From: Bimastos eiseni
Lineage: Eukaryota > Annelida > Clitellata > Crassiclitellata > Lumbricidae
DNA: 64,000 nt
Assembly: GCA_959347315.1 (NCBI GenBank)
Contig: OY365816.1
Location: 28,026,267 to 28,090,266 of the forward strand
Direction: 5' to 3'
Program-made: the position numbers and the translations under genes
Shown: positions 31,107-37,295 of the stretch, in pieces
Position numbering within the stretch: position 1 is the first letter of the stretch
Layout of the letters: every line of letters starts with the position of its first letter
The notes under the pieces: model-generated
The model's database searches: none
What the model was told of the DNA's origin: nothing
What the model saw: only the letters and a program-made list of their open reading frames with translations

Positions 31107-33336
31107 TTCTCTCTCGGCGTCGAAATAGGCCAAGTGTTTATATGTATTGGTGTGTGTTTATGGGTATATGTATGTGTATGTATGCTTAGATGAATAGGTA
31201 TAATTGCATGTCTATATGCATATATGTATGTATGTATATAATATGTGTATATAAATATGTATATGTATGCATTTGTGTATGCATACATGTATATATTTGT
31301 AAGCCTAAATGCATATATTCAGTGGTTGGTCCCTCGTTCTGGAACACGCTCTCGTTGGCGTTGCGGTTGTCGCCAAGGGTTGTTGATTTTTTTAACGACA
31401 CCGTTCCATATCAAAGACGATCTGGTGTCGCCCTCCTCCTTTCTCCAGGCTTGGGACTGGCACTGTCAAAGTCCAAACAGTGGCGGACCGCCAACGGTCC
31501 ACTCAGACTCCTTTTATACTCGCCTTAACACTGTTCTTTTTAGCCGTGCCGAGGTCGGGAGCGCTCCTGAGTAGTTATCTTGAAGGGGCGCTATATAAAT
31601 TGTCGTAATGAATGAATGGAAGGATGAATGAATGTCCATGTGTACATGCATATGTTTCTTGCATACATGTGTACGCGTATATGTATAAGTGTATAATTTT
31701 TTATGTATATGAACATATGTACATATTCGTATATGTTTGTATTTGTAATTTATCATCACATGTGTATGTACAGGGTGGCGCAAAGAAAGTGGGACCGTCT
31801 CGTGAAATCTTGTGCAAAATATATGAAATTATGTTTTAGGCGGTTTTTTTACTGTAAAATAATCCTTACTCACTAACCCAACGTATGACGTCACTATTTC
31901 GTGAAGTTCAGGTCGTCATCTTCATAGTTTAGGTCATTTTTATAGTTTATGTAATTTTTGCACTGTTTATAAAATGACAAAAATAACAGCAGAAGATCGT
32001 ATTCTCATAAAACATTTGCGAATTGAAAAACAATGGGGAGCTAGGCGAATGATTACTGAATTTCCAAATAAAGGAGTAAAGCAAGTCTTAATCGACTTTT
32101 TAAACAAATTGATGCCGATGGTACGACAGCGCGTAAATCTGGAAGCGGCCGCCCGAAGTTCGTTAGAACAGCACCAAATATTCAGCGTGTGAGTGAGCTG
32201 ATTTGTAGCCAGGATGATGATCCTCACAGCCACAAGAGTCCACGGGAAATTGAAAGAGAAACTGGCATATCACGAAGAACAGTGCAGCGCATTATAAAGC
32301 AAGATTTGCAACTTCAAACATACAAACGCGTAATAGGGCAGGTTATAAACGAAAACTGCAAATTTAAACGCCTGCAGCGAAGTCAACAGTTACTTGACAG
32401 ATTTCCAAACGAGAGAAGTGTACGAAGTATTTGGTTTACAGACGAAAAGACATTTACTCTCGCCACACCGGTTAATTCTCAAAATGATCGTGTTTATTCT
32501 GATGCAATAAAGAAACAACAAGTTCCAGCAACGAGACTCGTACGCGAACGTGAACATTTCAGTCGTGGCATCATGGTTTCGGTTGGTGTATCTCGGATGG
32601 GAAAAACCAATGTGGTGTTTGTTGAACCTGGAGCAAAAGTGAACAGTGAGTATTATTGTAATCACATCTTAATACAAGGATTGCTTCCGGATATTCGAGC
32701 GAGATGTAATCGGCAAAATTGGACACTGCAACAGGACGGAGCTCCCTCGCATACGGCAAGAAACACGATAAACCTTCTTCTTCGGGAGAATGTCAGCTTC
32801 ATCGAACCAGACATGTGGCCCCCAAATAGCCCGGACCTAAACCCGGTAGATTATGCTATTTGGGGTGCCCTCCAGCAAAAAGTCTACCTTCGTCGTAAAT
32901 TTGCAACAATAGATCAATTGAAATTGGCCATCGTTGAAGAGTGGCAAAAACTCTCTCAGCGGTTTATAAACAGAAGCATTGACCAGTGGCGCAGACGTTT
33001 AGCAAAAACTGTTGAGAACCGAGGAGGACACATTGAATTTGATTTCTGATTTTGTATAGACTATCATTGGCCAACAATTTACTTGTTTTTCATAGAAGAA
33101 AAGTTAGCAAAAAAAATTATTATTTGATATTATACTAGGCGGTCCCACTTTCTTTGCGCCACCCTGTATATATGTTTATGCATATGTGTATGTATAGCTA
33201 TGACTATTCGGAGTCATCGATCGGTACTCACGTGCGTCTGACGAACATCAACATACTCCAGATCGAAGTAGTCTGCCTCTAAGAGTTGAAGCTTTCTGAT
33301 CACCTCGTCGTACAGAACCTGTCCAGACCCTTTCGC
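12364..33336 (-). CDS. FARP/FRMD7-like FERM-domain protein, 3' part of gene (8 exons in window)
   Basis: Exons 33232-33336, 26573-26691, 25015-25112, 24273-24393, 23552-23639, 21840-21995, 17425-17585 and 12364-16276 join in phase to 1,586 codons plus stop. They cover most of FERM F1, all of F2 and F3, and a disordered tail of about 1,300 residues. F3 has [29 protein letters not shown] and [11 protein letters not shown], the hallmark of FARP/FRMD7-type FERM domains (membrane-cortex linkers). The RhoGEF and PH domains of FARP proteins are absent, so the architecture is FRMD7-like. The N-terminal start of F1 was not found and lies right of 33336, possibly in the 33-57 kb region. Six of seven introns are GT-AG and one is GC-AG. 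Confidence 0.88.
15170..15475 (-). repeat. 24-bp coding tandem repeat (SPGHEVTG octapeptides)
   Basis: About a dozen 24-base units of the type CATGACCTGGTGAACCAGTG (plus strand) stay in frame within the giant exon. They encode [24 protein letters not shown] and similar. Because the period is a multiple of three, copy number can vary without a frameshift. Confidence 0.85.
16391..16650. repeat. 15-bp tandem repeat GGTAAGTTAATGAAA
   Basis: Roughly 17 imperfect units occur, at least 11 of them containing GGTAAG on the plus strand. The complement, as transcribed with the FERM gene, reads TTTCATTAACTTACC, giving repeated branch-point-like TTAAC motifs 115-375 bases upstream of the last-exon acceptor. 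Confidence 0.85.
16850..16965 (-). mobile_element. tRNA-like SINE, divergent
   Basis: The minus strand reads GAGGTGCGCAATGGCATAGT, then GGCTAACATGCTGG and GGGGCTTCAAATCTCACC, an A-box/B-box arrangement. It differs from the Rab6-intron family and is probably a separate tRNA-derived SINE or tRNA pseudogene. Confidence 0.5.
17100..17330 (+). repeat. ACTCGG-type dispersed repeat, copy 2
   Basis: It contains 'ggatccgagtaatgccgag' and 'gatactcgaccgagtatctg', closely matching 23180-23245. Confidence 0.55.
17345..17398 (+). mobile_element. SINE tail fragment with (ATTAC)n
   Basis: 'ttcgattacattacattaca' is identical in form to the tails of the SINEs at 17780 and 45505. Only the tail is preserved, 27 bases from an FERM exon. 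Confidence 0.45.
17425..17585 (-). CDS. FERM gene exon (end of F3, start of FA region)
   Basis: The exon is 161 bases and encodes [20 protein letters not shown], then [20 protein letters not shown] and a segment ending SRGSSFR. NFWKxCxEHHAFFR closes F3, and RGSSFR opens the FERM-adjacent region. The acceptor is TTGTTAG|GGC and the donor AG|GTGACC. Confidence 0.94.
17780..18000 (+). mobile_element. SINE with GCTATATAAA 3' end and (ATTAC)n tail, copy 1
   Basis: It starts near 'gtcagctgtcgacgggaatc' and passes 'ggttccacgattgtttgtgg' and 'gagagcgcctctgaatagat'. It ends 'ggggtgctgtataaatgctc' then GATTACATTACATTA. Closely related copies are at 29795-29968, 33440-33665 (minus) and 45505-45713. Confidence 0.75.
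18470..18655. repeat. (TTA)n array, 3' flank of retrotransposon
   Basis: This is an interrupted (ATT)n array with the blocks 'atgattattatt', 'atcgtcattatt' and 'attattgttatt'. The same interruption pattern lies on the other side of the retrotransposon (21445-21595). Confidence 0.9.
18663..18676 (-). other. terminal hairpin CGCCCACATGGGCG
   Basis: This is a perfect inverted repeat (CGCCC/GGGCG, ACAT loop) between the ORF stop and the (TAA)n tail. It is a possible 3' RNA recognition element for the reverse transcriptase; compare the hairpin at 6521-6536. Confidence 0.55.
18680..19360 (-). CDS. retrotransposon zinc knuckle and restriction-like endonuclease part
   Basis: This is the same frame as the RT, downstream of the single TGA ([18 protein letters not shown] onwards). 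The zinc-binding stretch is [18 protein letters not shown] followed by HQRH. The endonuclease core is [20 protein letters not shown] then DVTVPDT, matching the RLE pattern PD-x(12-15)-D. Then come [13 protein letters not shown] and [12 protein letters not shown]. With the TGA read through, the endonuclease would be fused to the RT, as in other RLE elements. Confidence 0.88.
   Translation of the reverse strand, partial: APHSGDWMLAPPVTALGLRLSNDDVRMAAGLRLGTTLCEPHLCHQCQESVDAKGLHGLICRRGSGKHQRHSMLNDVIWRALGRAKIPAQKEPLGLVREDGKRPDGVTLIPWTRGRCLAWDVTVPDTYAKSHLADTSIRAGEAAERAAKTKRTKYSTITNTHDFVALSLESGGAWSSEGLQFISELGSRTSAATHDPMETSFLFQRISVVLQRGNAACLFGTLPTLT
19361..21444 (-). CDS. retrotransposon reverse transcriptase part
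   Basis: The open frame formally extends to 21670 because the (TTA)n array reads as Asn/Asp/His codons; real element sequence begins near 21444 ([16 protein letters not shown]). RT motifs are [11 protein letters not shown], the motif A segment [19 protein letters not shown] (near 20410), motif [20 protein letters not shown] (near 20240) and motif [12 protein letters not shown] (near 20155). All catalytic Asp residues are present. The frame ends at TGA 19363-19361 after RARLLAS and continues in the same frame beyond it. The N-terminus is probably truncated, since a zinc-finger start is usual in such elements. Confidence 0.9.
21445..21595. repeat. (TTA)n array, 5' flank of retrotransposon
   Basis: It has about three units of a 45-50-bp higher-order pattern, with blocks 'atcgtcattatt', 'attattgttatt' and 'attatgattatt'. 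It matches the array at 18470-18655, which shows that the element split one array. A further (TTA)n patch lies at 21670-21810. Confidence 0.9.
21840..21995 (-). CDS. FERM gene exon (F3 lobe)
   Basis: The exon is 156 bases with acceptor TCTAG|GAC. It encodes [19 protein letters not shown], then [20 protein letters not shown] and VKLHPEGY. The only donor that keeps the conserved HPEGY-GYYKD join is the noncanonical TAT|GCAAGT. Confidence 0.93.
22040..22240. repeat. CATA/CACA microsatellite
   Basis: Runs of acatacatacat and cacacacataaac lie just upstream of the F3 exon. Confidence 0.8.
22785..22812 (-). mobile_element. LINE/SINE 3' end fragment
   Basis: The minus strand reads CTTGAAGGGGCGCTATATAA, the shared retroelement 3' end; the rest is missing or too degraded to recognise. 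Confidence 0.4.
22960..23260 (+). repeat. ACTCGG-type dispersed repeat, copy 3
   Basis: The stretch 'gtccgagtaatgccgagtac' followed by 'tatgatactcggccgagttg' is a near-copy of 17268-17310. ACTCGGCCGAGT is a perfect 12-base palindrome. Confidence 0.6.
23300..23400 (+). mobile_element. LINE 3'-end fragment
   Basis: 'gggagcacttctgggtagtt' and 'gaagaggtgctatataaatt' are followed by (AATG)n, the CR1/L2-like 3' tail pattern also seen at 28840 and 31580. Confidence 0.55.
23552..23639 (-). CDS. FERM gene exon (F2/F3 linker)
   Basis: The exon is 88 bases and encodes [20 protein letters not shown] and YGIQTHPAK, matching the FERM signature GQTPAxxxxxxLxxARxLxxYGIxxH. The acceptor is CTGTAG|A and the donor AAG|GTTAGA. 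Confidence 0.93.
23760..24190. repeat. TACA/CATA microsatellite tract
   Basis: About 430 bases of acatacatacat with interruptions lie in an FERM intron. ORFs across it are low-complexity artefacts. Confidence 0.9.
24273..24393 (-). CDS. FERM gene exon (F2 lobe)
   Basis: The exon is 121 bases with acceptor TTTGCAG|CT. It encodes [16 protein letters not shown], then [20 protein letters not shown] and HRDHV. This is the F2 block (S/A)ELGD...LPKQ. The donor GT|GTACGT was chosen because it restores V-GQTPA in the next exon. Confidence 0.9.
24583..24660 (+). repeat. CCAGTCCCAAG dispersed repeat, copy 1
   Basis: 'gccagtcccaagttttagaa' then 'aggaggaggatgacg' then 'gatctttgttgcaacacagc' and 'gttaaac'. 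It belongs to a family with consensus of about 80 bases; see the copies at 25216, 31434, 41811, 44249, 48925, 52030, 53734, 55262 and 62725. Confidence 0.65.
24950..25002. repeat. (GT)n microsatellite
   Basis: GT dinucleotide repeats end 12 bases before the FERM exon donor at 25015. On the transcribed strand this is (AC)n immediately after the donor. Confidence 0.9.
25015..25112 (-). CDS. FERM gene exon (F2 lobe)
   Basis: The exon is 98 bases. It encodes [20 protein letters not shown] and then [12 protein letters not shown], matching the F2 motif RYLFxLQxxxDLxxGxLxC. The donor is G|GTAAAT. Confidence 0.94.
25216..25350 (+). repeat. CCAGTCCCAAG dispersed repeat, tandem pair
   Basis: The first unit is 'agtgccagtcccaagcctgg' with 'gaggaggtcgacgcc' and 'acacagtgccgttaactgaa'. 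It is followed directly by a second partial unit, 'aggaggagagcgacgctaat' and 'cacacagtgtcactaaactg'. Confidence 0.7.
25370..25665. repeat. (CAGA)n/(GACA)n microsatellite
   Basis: This is a purine-biased tract of agacagacagac with aaagag blocks, in an FERM intron. Confidence 0.9.
26385..26565. repeat. (GACA)n/(GA)n microsatellite
   Basis: agacagacagac and gagagagagag blocks stop 8 bases before the donor of the 26573-26691 exon, so they sit at the very 5' end of the intron on the transcribed strand. Confidence 0.9.
26573..26691 (-). CDS. FERM gene exon (F1/F2 boundary)
   Basis: The exon is 119 bases with acceptor TTGTAG|AGC and donor AG|GTATAG. It encodes [14 protein letters not shown], then [20 protein letters not shown] and YTR. 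WLD...K and RFVVKFYxPDPxxLxEE are standard FERM signatures. Confidence 0.93.
27229..28460. repeat. 15-bp minisatellite ACCATTAAAACCAAT with 437-bp higher-order period
   Basis: About 80 units of ACCATTAAAACCAAT occur, with variants ACCATTACAACCAAT, ACCATTACATCCAAT, ACCATTAAAACAAAT and ACCATTAAACCAAAT. Diagnostic variants recur exactly 437 bases apart (27299/27736, 27569/28006, 27704/28141), so a 29-unit block was duplicated. The plus strand is almost free of G. The tract lies in the large FERM intron. The Val-Leu-Met and Pro-Ile-Pro-Leu ORFs across it are artefacts. Confidence 0.97.
28555..28895 (+). mobile_element. LINE C-terminal/3'-end fragment
   Basis: It encodes a degraded LINE C-terminus ([20 protein letters not shown], later a LLKTFLF-type block in another frame). 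It ends 'gaagaggcgctatataaatt' and (GATT)n. The product is clearly frameshifted. It is CR1/L2-like by the 'RGD...VP...R...SF' and 'LKTxLF' order. Confidence 0.6.
29396..29460 (+). mobile_element. partial tRNA-like SINE head
   Basis: 'ggtggtctagcggttagcgt' followed by 'aatggactgccag' is an A-box-like start; the B-box is weak. Confidence 0.35.
29450..29580 (-). mobile_element. SINE (GCTATATAAA family), minus-strand fragment
   Basis: 'gatgtaatgtaatagaacat' and 'gctcccttcaagatgcctat' then 'cagaggccctctctgcgctg' is the reverse complement of the family 3' half. Confidence 0.6.
29585..29775. repeat. (ATC)n microsatellite
   Basis: atcatcatcatc runs with caccatcacc interruptions. Confidence 0.9.
29795..29968 (+). 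mobile_element. SINE with GCTATATAAA 3' end, copy 2
   Basis: 'gcgtgggcccaacactgatg' leads to 'gagagcacctcttagaagat' and 'gaaggggcgctatataaaag', then CTTGATTACGTCACAATA. Its 5' boundary abuts the (ATC)n tract. Confidence 0.7.
30178..30785. repeat. polypurine GAG/GGA-rich tract
   Basis: About 600 bases of nearly pure purine (gaggaggaagaggagg) lie on the plus strand. Glu-rich and Ser-rich ORFs on the two strands reflect composition. Mirror-repeat potential (H-DNA) is plausible from sequence. Confidence 0.9.
31020..31120. repeat. (CT)n/(CTGT)n microsatellite
   Basis: ctctctctct and ctgtctgtctgt blocks. Confidence 0.9.
31135..31320. repeat. TATG/TATA microsatellite
   Basis: tgtatgtatgta and atatgtatatg blocks. 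Confidence 0.85.
31320..31650 (+). mobile_element. LINE C-terminal/3'-end fragment with small-repeat insert
   Basis: It encodes [19 protein letters not shown], a typical LINE C-terminal 'PxxWNxLPxxxR' block, then a minus-strand CCAGTCCCAAG repeat (31434-31490), then [16 protein letters not shown] and stop. It ends 'gaaggggcgctatataaatt' and (AATG)n. Frames are broken. Confidence 0.65.
31434..31490 (-). repeat. CCAGTCCCAAG dispersed repeat inside LINE fragment
   Basis: The plus strand reads 'gtcgccctcctcctttctcc' then 'aggcttgggactggcactgt', the reverse complement of the family core. It lies between two LINE C-terminal blocks. Confidence 0.7.
31771..31800 (+). repeat. left TIR of mariner 1
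   Basis: 30 bases, pairing with 33137-33166; 29 of 30 positions match. The outer TA is the target-site duplication. Confidence 0.96.
31974..33049 (+). CDS. mariner transposase, DD37D (two frames joined by -1 shift)
   Basis: The first frame starts [15 protein letters not shown] at 31974 and carries the N-terminal helix-turn-helix ([14 protein letters not shown]). It meets the second frame at the heptamer TTTAAAC (32099-32105). The second frame supplies [17 protein letters not shown], a second helix-turn-helix and the catalytic core. The triad is Asp in WFTDEKTF, Asp in LQQDGAPSH and Asp in NPVDYAIW, with 37 residues between the second and third (DD37D, as in maT-type mariners). Total about 358 codons if the shift is made, the normal length. 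The frame otherwise has no stop. It is either a 1-base deletion in a T-run or programmed frameshifting. Confidence 0.9.
32099..32105 (+). other. TTTAAAC slippery heptamer in mariner transposase
   Basis: The frame-0 codons are T-TTA-AAC, exactly the X-XXY-YYZ register for -1 ribosomal frameshifting. A -1 shift here leads to CAA-ATT-GAT-GCC in the downstream transposase frame. Confidence 0.5.
33137..33166 (-). repeat. right TIR of mariner 1
   Basis: Reverse complement of 31771-31800 apart from one base. Confidence 0.96.
33232..33336 (-). CDS. FERM gene exon (F1 lobe)
   Basis: The exon is 105 bases, phase 0 at both ends, with acceptor TTTCAG|GCG and donor CAC|GTGAGT. It encodes [20 protein letters not shown] and then [15 protein letters not shown], the F1 pattern GQxLxDxVxxxLxLxExDYFxLE. 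The right terminus of a mariner element is only 65 bases beyond its donor. Confidence 0.92.
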
Positions 33337-33439
33337 CTGAAACACACCAACAGCCGCAATTTCGCCTCAAATCAGTCAGTCATTGATATATGTACCCCAT
33401 AGACAATCATTTCCTCGAATGGGCTCCTACCACGCTCCG

Positions 33440-33665
33440 TCAAATGTAATGTAATCGAGCATTTATATAGCGCCTTTTCAAGATATTTGTTCAGAGGCGC
33501 TCTCTGCACTGGCCTAAATTATGCTAAATGTCATTATAATCGAATAAAAGACGTCCGCTGGCAAAACAGTAAACAGTAAGGTGAAAGAGTCATCAATCGT
33601 GGGCCCACGCACAAGCGTGGAACCAACAAACGGATTCCAGTCGACAGCTGACAGATGGGGTGGCA
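33440..33665 (-). mobile_element. SINE with GCTATATAAA 3' end, copy 3
   Basis: The reverse complement runs from 'cagctgtcgactggaatccg' and GGTTCCACGCTTGTGCGTGG to 'gaaaaggcgctatataaatg', then CTCGATTACATTACATT. It is one of the best-preserved copies. Confidence 0.75.
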
Positions 33666-34529
33666 TGGATGGTCAGAGTCAATACCAACTGGTTATTAGT
33701 GGTCAAGGTCCGACTGTCAAAAATGAAGCAATTGAGAATTTCAGGGAATCCGAGGAGTTTCGCACCATATCAACGCCCTTGTAGCTGAAGCCAGGGGTCC
33801 AACCCTCCTCTGACATATAGAACACTGCTACTGGTCACTCAGCATCGCATTGCAGTGCCATAAAACTGTTCTTTCCAACTGTGGTTGGAGTGAGAGCGAT
33901 ATGTAGATAAATTGCGGCTGTATTTTGTACACACACGCGGTCTCTTAATTCCACTCTATACCAAATCAAGTCCGCAATAGCCAATCGTTTCTTTCAGGTG
34001 CCAGATCGAACGCTGCGCATCTGCGCACCCTAACCAACTGCAATAATGAGTACACTGAGGTTACGCCGTCGGTAAGAAGATGAGACTATGGCGAGGGAGA
34101 TAACTGGCCACGTGCCTCCATATGTCAAAGTCAATAACGCTTCCCACCCATGGCTACTTGAGGACCACACCGCTCGTCTTTCTCTTATAAGTTATTCAAT
34201 TAATGCTTAGTTATTCAATAACTAATTCGCCATATAGTAGGCGCGCGATGAACCTCCATCTCTCCCAGAGGAAAGAGGACGAACCGTTTGTTGTTTGCAA
34301 GATGAGGTAGGAGACGGATAATTAGGCCTATGGAATGCGTTCCCTGACGACTGCTAATAATTATTCCACAGAGAAGGACCTGCGCGAGACTAGGCTCACT
34401 TTAGTCTTTCAACGGAATATCCAAAATAATATCAATGTAAGACCGCATATACGGATCGTGCATTATTATCATCCATACCATTATTATTTTTATTGTATTG
34501 TGCGCGTAGTACCACAGTAATATCCGATG

Positions 34530-34850
34530 ACCACAAGCAGACAGACAGGCAGACAGTGAGACAGACAGACTGACAGAAACAAACAGACTGACAACCAGCC
34601 ATCCAGATCGACACACAGGCTGACTGACAATCAGACAAACAGAACGGCAAGCAAACAGAGAGTTAGTCAGCCAGACAGATATATAGACAGACAGACAGAC
34701 AGAGGGGCAGAGAGACGGTCAGACGGACACACATAGATTCAGATAGATAGATATACAAATATTTCAGATTGAGAAGCAGAATAAGACAGGCAGAGACTAA
34801 CTTTCAGACAGAGAGAGAGAGAGAGACACACACACACACACAGATAGAGT
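34530..34850. repeat. (ACAG)n-rich degenerate microsatellite
   Basis: cagacagacagg and gacagacagac blocks end in gagagagacacacac. Confidence 0.85.
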
Positions 34851-34964
34851 GACGGAGGTGTGGAGCCAACGACCGAGGAAGTCATCGAACTGACAGTTAT
34901 GGTAAATTGCGTCGCTCAGCATATACTAGAGATGGCGCTCGCTCGCTCGTCTTCGGTGGTCTTC

Positions 34965-35075
34965 AGACGGACAGATAGACAGATAGACAGACACACACAC
35001 ACTCACAGACACACACACTCACAGACCGGCACACAGACAGAGACAGACAGACAGACAGATACAGAGACAGTGTGC
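34965..35075. repeat. (ACAG)n/(CA)n microsatellite
   Basis: gatagacagacagacac and cacacacactcacag. Confidence 0.85.
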
Positions 35076-35264
35076 GTGCAAGGCGAAAGAAGGCTTGACA
35101 CGAACGAAGCAACGTACGAGGCAGAGAATGAGACAATGTCAGCCAATACGATCATCAGCTTCCCCATCCTCATTCTCTTCCTCCTCCTCATCCTCTTCAT
35201 ACGTCTCATCCTCATTCGCCACAATTATTATGCTCCGGTTGCCCAAACCTACCGCGTCTAGATA

Positions 35265-35449
35265 CTATACCGTATATTAGACACCAGACACTAATTCCAG
35301 ATACTAGACACTAACGGCCAGATATCAGATACCAAAGTCTTGATACTACATACTAACGTCTAAATAGGTCTACTGCACACTCACATACATGTACTAACAT
35401 CTAAAAACTAGACACAAACGTACAGATAGGTCAACTGTATACTAACATC
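35265..35449. repeat. degenerate ACTAACGTCTAAAT satellite, left part
   Basis: Variants of 'gatactagacactaacgtc' recur. The array resumes on the far side of mariner 2 (37025-37295), so the transposon split it. Confidence 0.7.
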
Positions 35450-35451
35450 TA

Positions 35452-35656
35452 CACTGTGTCCGGATGAAAAGTAGTACCCAACAAAAAGTGTCACAACTCG
35501 TTCAAAACTGTAAGTATTTGCCTGAAATTTTAAACTCAACAACAGTGACCATATTTACACGAGATCCCAAAGCCGTTTGGAAATATTCGTGAAATTGTCA
35601 AATTTATGAGCGATTGCGATGGAACACTGAAAAATTAAAGTTTCCAACATAGGCCC
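35452..35656 (+). repeat. left long TIR of mariner 2
   Basis: About 205 bases, repeated inverted at 36818-37022 with few differences (for example an AT missing near the inner end). Confidence 0.93.
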
Positions 35657-35728
35657 TTACTTACGCCGACGCTGTGACGTCGTCATCGATGATATACGTC
35701 ACTTGGTTTGGTGTAAGCAATAAAAAAA

Positions 35729-36797
35729 TTGGCGTTTACAGAAGAAGATAAAATTTTAATTAAAGTACTCAGGTAAGAACATGGTTATGGAGCGAAAAGG
35801 TTTCTGAAGGAATTTTCGAATAAAGGCTGGTGTCTTTCGTCTGTGATTAAGTTATTGAAGAAGATCAATGAAACGGGCACAGTGGAGCGAAAACGTGGCA
35901 GTGGCCAAAAACGCAAGACACGCACTGTTGAAAACGTTGAGTTGGTTGAAAGGCTGGCATTAAGCCAAGAAAATGCACCAGGAACCCATAGAACTGTGCG
36001 TCAGATTTCGAGGGATATTGGGATTCCGAAGACCGCGGTTCACGAAATCATTTCCAAGGACTTGAAACTGGTTTGTTTTAGGAAGAGGCGAGCACTAGAG
36101 CTAACAAGAGCAAAGAAACTGACACGTCTTGTATGCGCGAAGCAGCTGCTAAAGAAATACCCCGAACACACAGTTCCATTCATATGGTTTACGGACGAAA
36201 GTTTTTACCGTCGCTCCTCTTGTCAACCTCCAGAACGATCGCGTTTATGCGGCGGATGGAACGCGAAAGAAAAATATGCCAGCTGAACGTGTCCTCAAAA
36301 CACGTTCACACTTTTCAAAGTCACTAATGGTCTCAGTCGCTGCGTCAACCATAGGGTGCACTGATTTTATCTTCGTTGAGCCGGGTGTGAAGGTGAATGG
36401 TGCGTACTATCGCGATGTGTTGCTCGCTCAGCATATGCTTCCTGCCATCAAGCACGTGTCTGGCGGCTACTTCACATTCCAACAAGACAGTGCCTCTGCG
36501 CACCGAGCACGTGAGACCATTGCTCTACTGTCCCGGGAGACACCCGACTTCAAATCACCGCAGCTGTGGCCACCCAACAGTCCAGACCTCAATCCAGTCG
36601 ACTATCAAATCTGGAGTGTACTGGAGGAGCGCGTTTATCGTTCCCGTATTCGTGACATCGATCACCTGAGGGTACGTCTGGTTGAGGAGTGGCAGCTCCT
36701 TGACCACGTTTTCATCGACCGGGCCATAAAACAGTGGCGTCCACGTCTACGGTCGTGTGTCCGTGAACGAGGAGGACATTTTGAACACCAGCTGTAG
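35729..36797 (+). pseudogene. mariner 2 transposase, broken
   Basis: The frame appears to begin at TTG 35729 (LAFTEEDKILIKVLR) where an ATG is expected. It meets TAA at 35774-35776, continues with EHGYGAKRFLKEFSNKGWC, and shifts frame near 36198 (GACGAAAGTTTT; an AA seems lost). It then runs intact to 36797 (ERGGHFEHQL). Catalytic Asp residues are in WFTDE, FQQDSASAH and NPVDYQIW, again DD37D. At least three lesions mean no autonomous activity. Confidence 0.9.
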
Positions 36798-36817
36798 CCA
36801 AACTTCACTTCTTATGT

Positions 36818-37022
36818 GAGGGCCTGTTGGAAACTTTAATTTTTCAGTGTTCCATCGCAATCGCTCATAAATTTGACAACTTCACGAATATTTCCAAACC
36901 GCTTTGGGATCTCGTGTAAATATGGTCACTGTTGTCGAGTTTAAAATTTCAGGCAAATACTTACAGTTTTGAACGAGTTGTGACACTTTTTGTTGGGTAC
37001 TACTTTTCATCCGGACACAGTG
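36818..37022 (-). repeat. right long TIR of mariner 2
   Basis: Reverse complement of 35452-35656. Close arm identity suggests recent insertion or gene conversion between the arms. Confidence 0.93.
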
Positions 37023-37024
37023 TA

Positions 37025-37295
37025 GATATATACCAGATACCAATGTCTACATACTAGATACTAAAGTCAAAATACTATACCATAGCACCTAGAAACTAAG
37101 GTGCAGACAGTAGATATAATGCTATATACTAACGTCTAAATACTAACGTCTAAATACTAACGTCTAAATACTAACGTCTAAATACTAACGTCTAGACACT
37201 AACACCTAGATTTTAGACGCTAACACCCAGACACTATAAGTGCTAACAGCTAGACGCTAAACACTAACGTCTAAACAATAGACACTAACGTGGTT
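37025..37295. repeat. degenerate ACTAACGTCTAAAT satellite, right part
   Basis: It has five near-perfect consecutive units of ACTAACGTCTAAAT at about 37130-37195, then decaying copies. Confidence 0.85.

Larger units (their letters stand above)
31771..33166 (+). mobile_element. mariner-type DNA transposon (DD37D), near-intact
   Basis: The element is 1,396 bp, flanked by TA (31769-31770 and 33167-33168). It has 30-bp terminal inverted repeats beginning CAGGGTGGCGCAAAGAAAGT with one mismatch. It carries one transposase in two overlapping frames. It sits in the first visible FERM intron, 65 bases from the exon donor. Confidence 0.96.
35452..37022 (+). mobile_element. mariner-type DNA transposon with ~205-bp TIRs (DD37D), decayed
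   Basis: The element is 1,571 bp, flanked by TA (35450-35451, 37023-37024). Long inverted repeats 35452-35656 and 36818-37022 begin CACTGTGTCCGGATGAAAAG and are nearly identical. It encodes a broken transposase distinct from that of mariner 1. Confidence 0.95.

Noticed and set aside
34860..35261. 133-codon ORF starting MEPTTEEVIELTVMVNC as a possible first exon
   Set aside because: Most of its length is ACAG microsatellite and it has no FERM F1 pattern, no donor in the needed phase, and is on the wrong strand for the FERM gene.
36190..36210. Programmed frameshift in the second mariner
   Set aside because: The shift at GACGAAAGTTTT goes to +1/-2, not -1, and the copy has other lesions (lost ATG, TAA), so it is ordinary decay.
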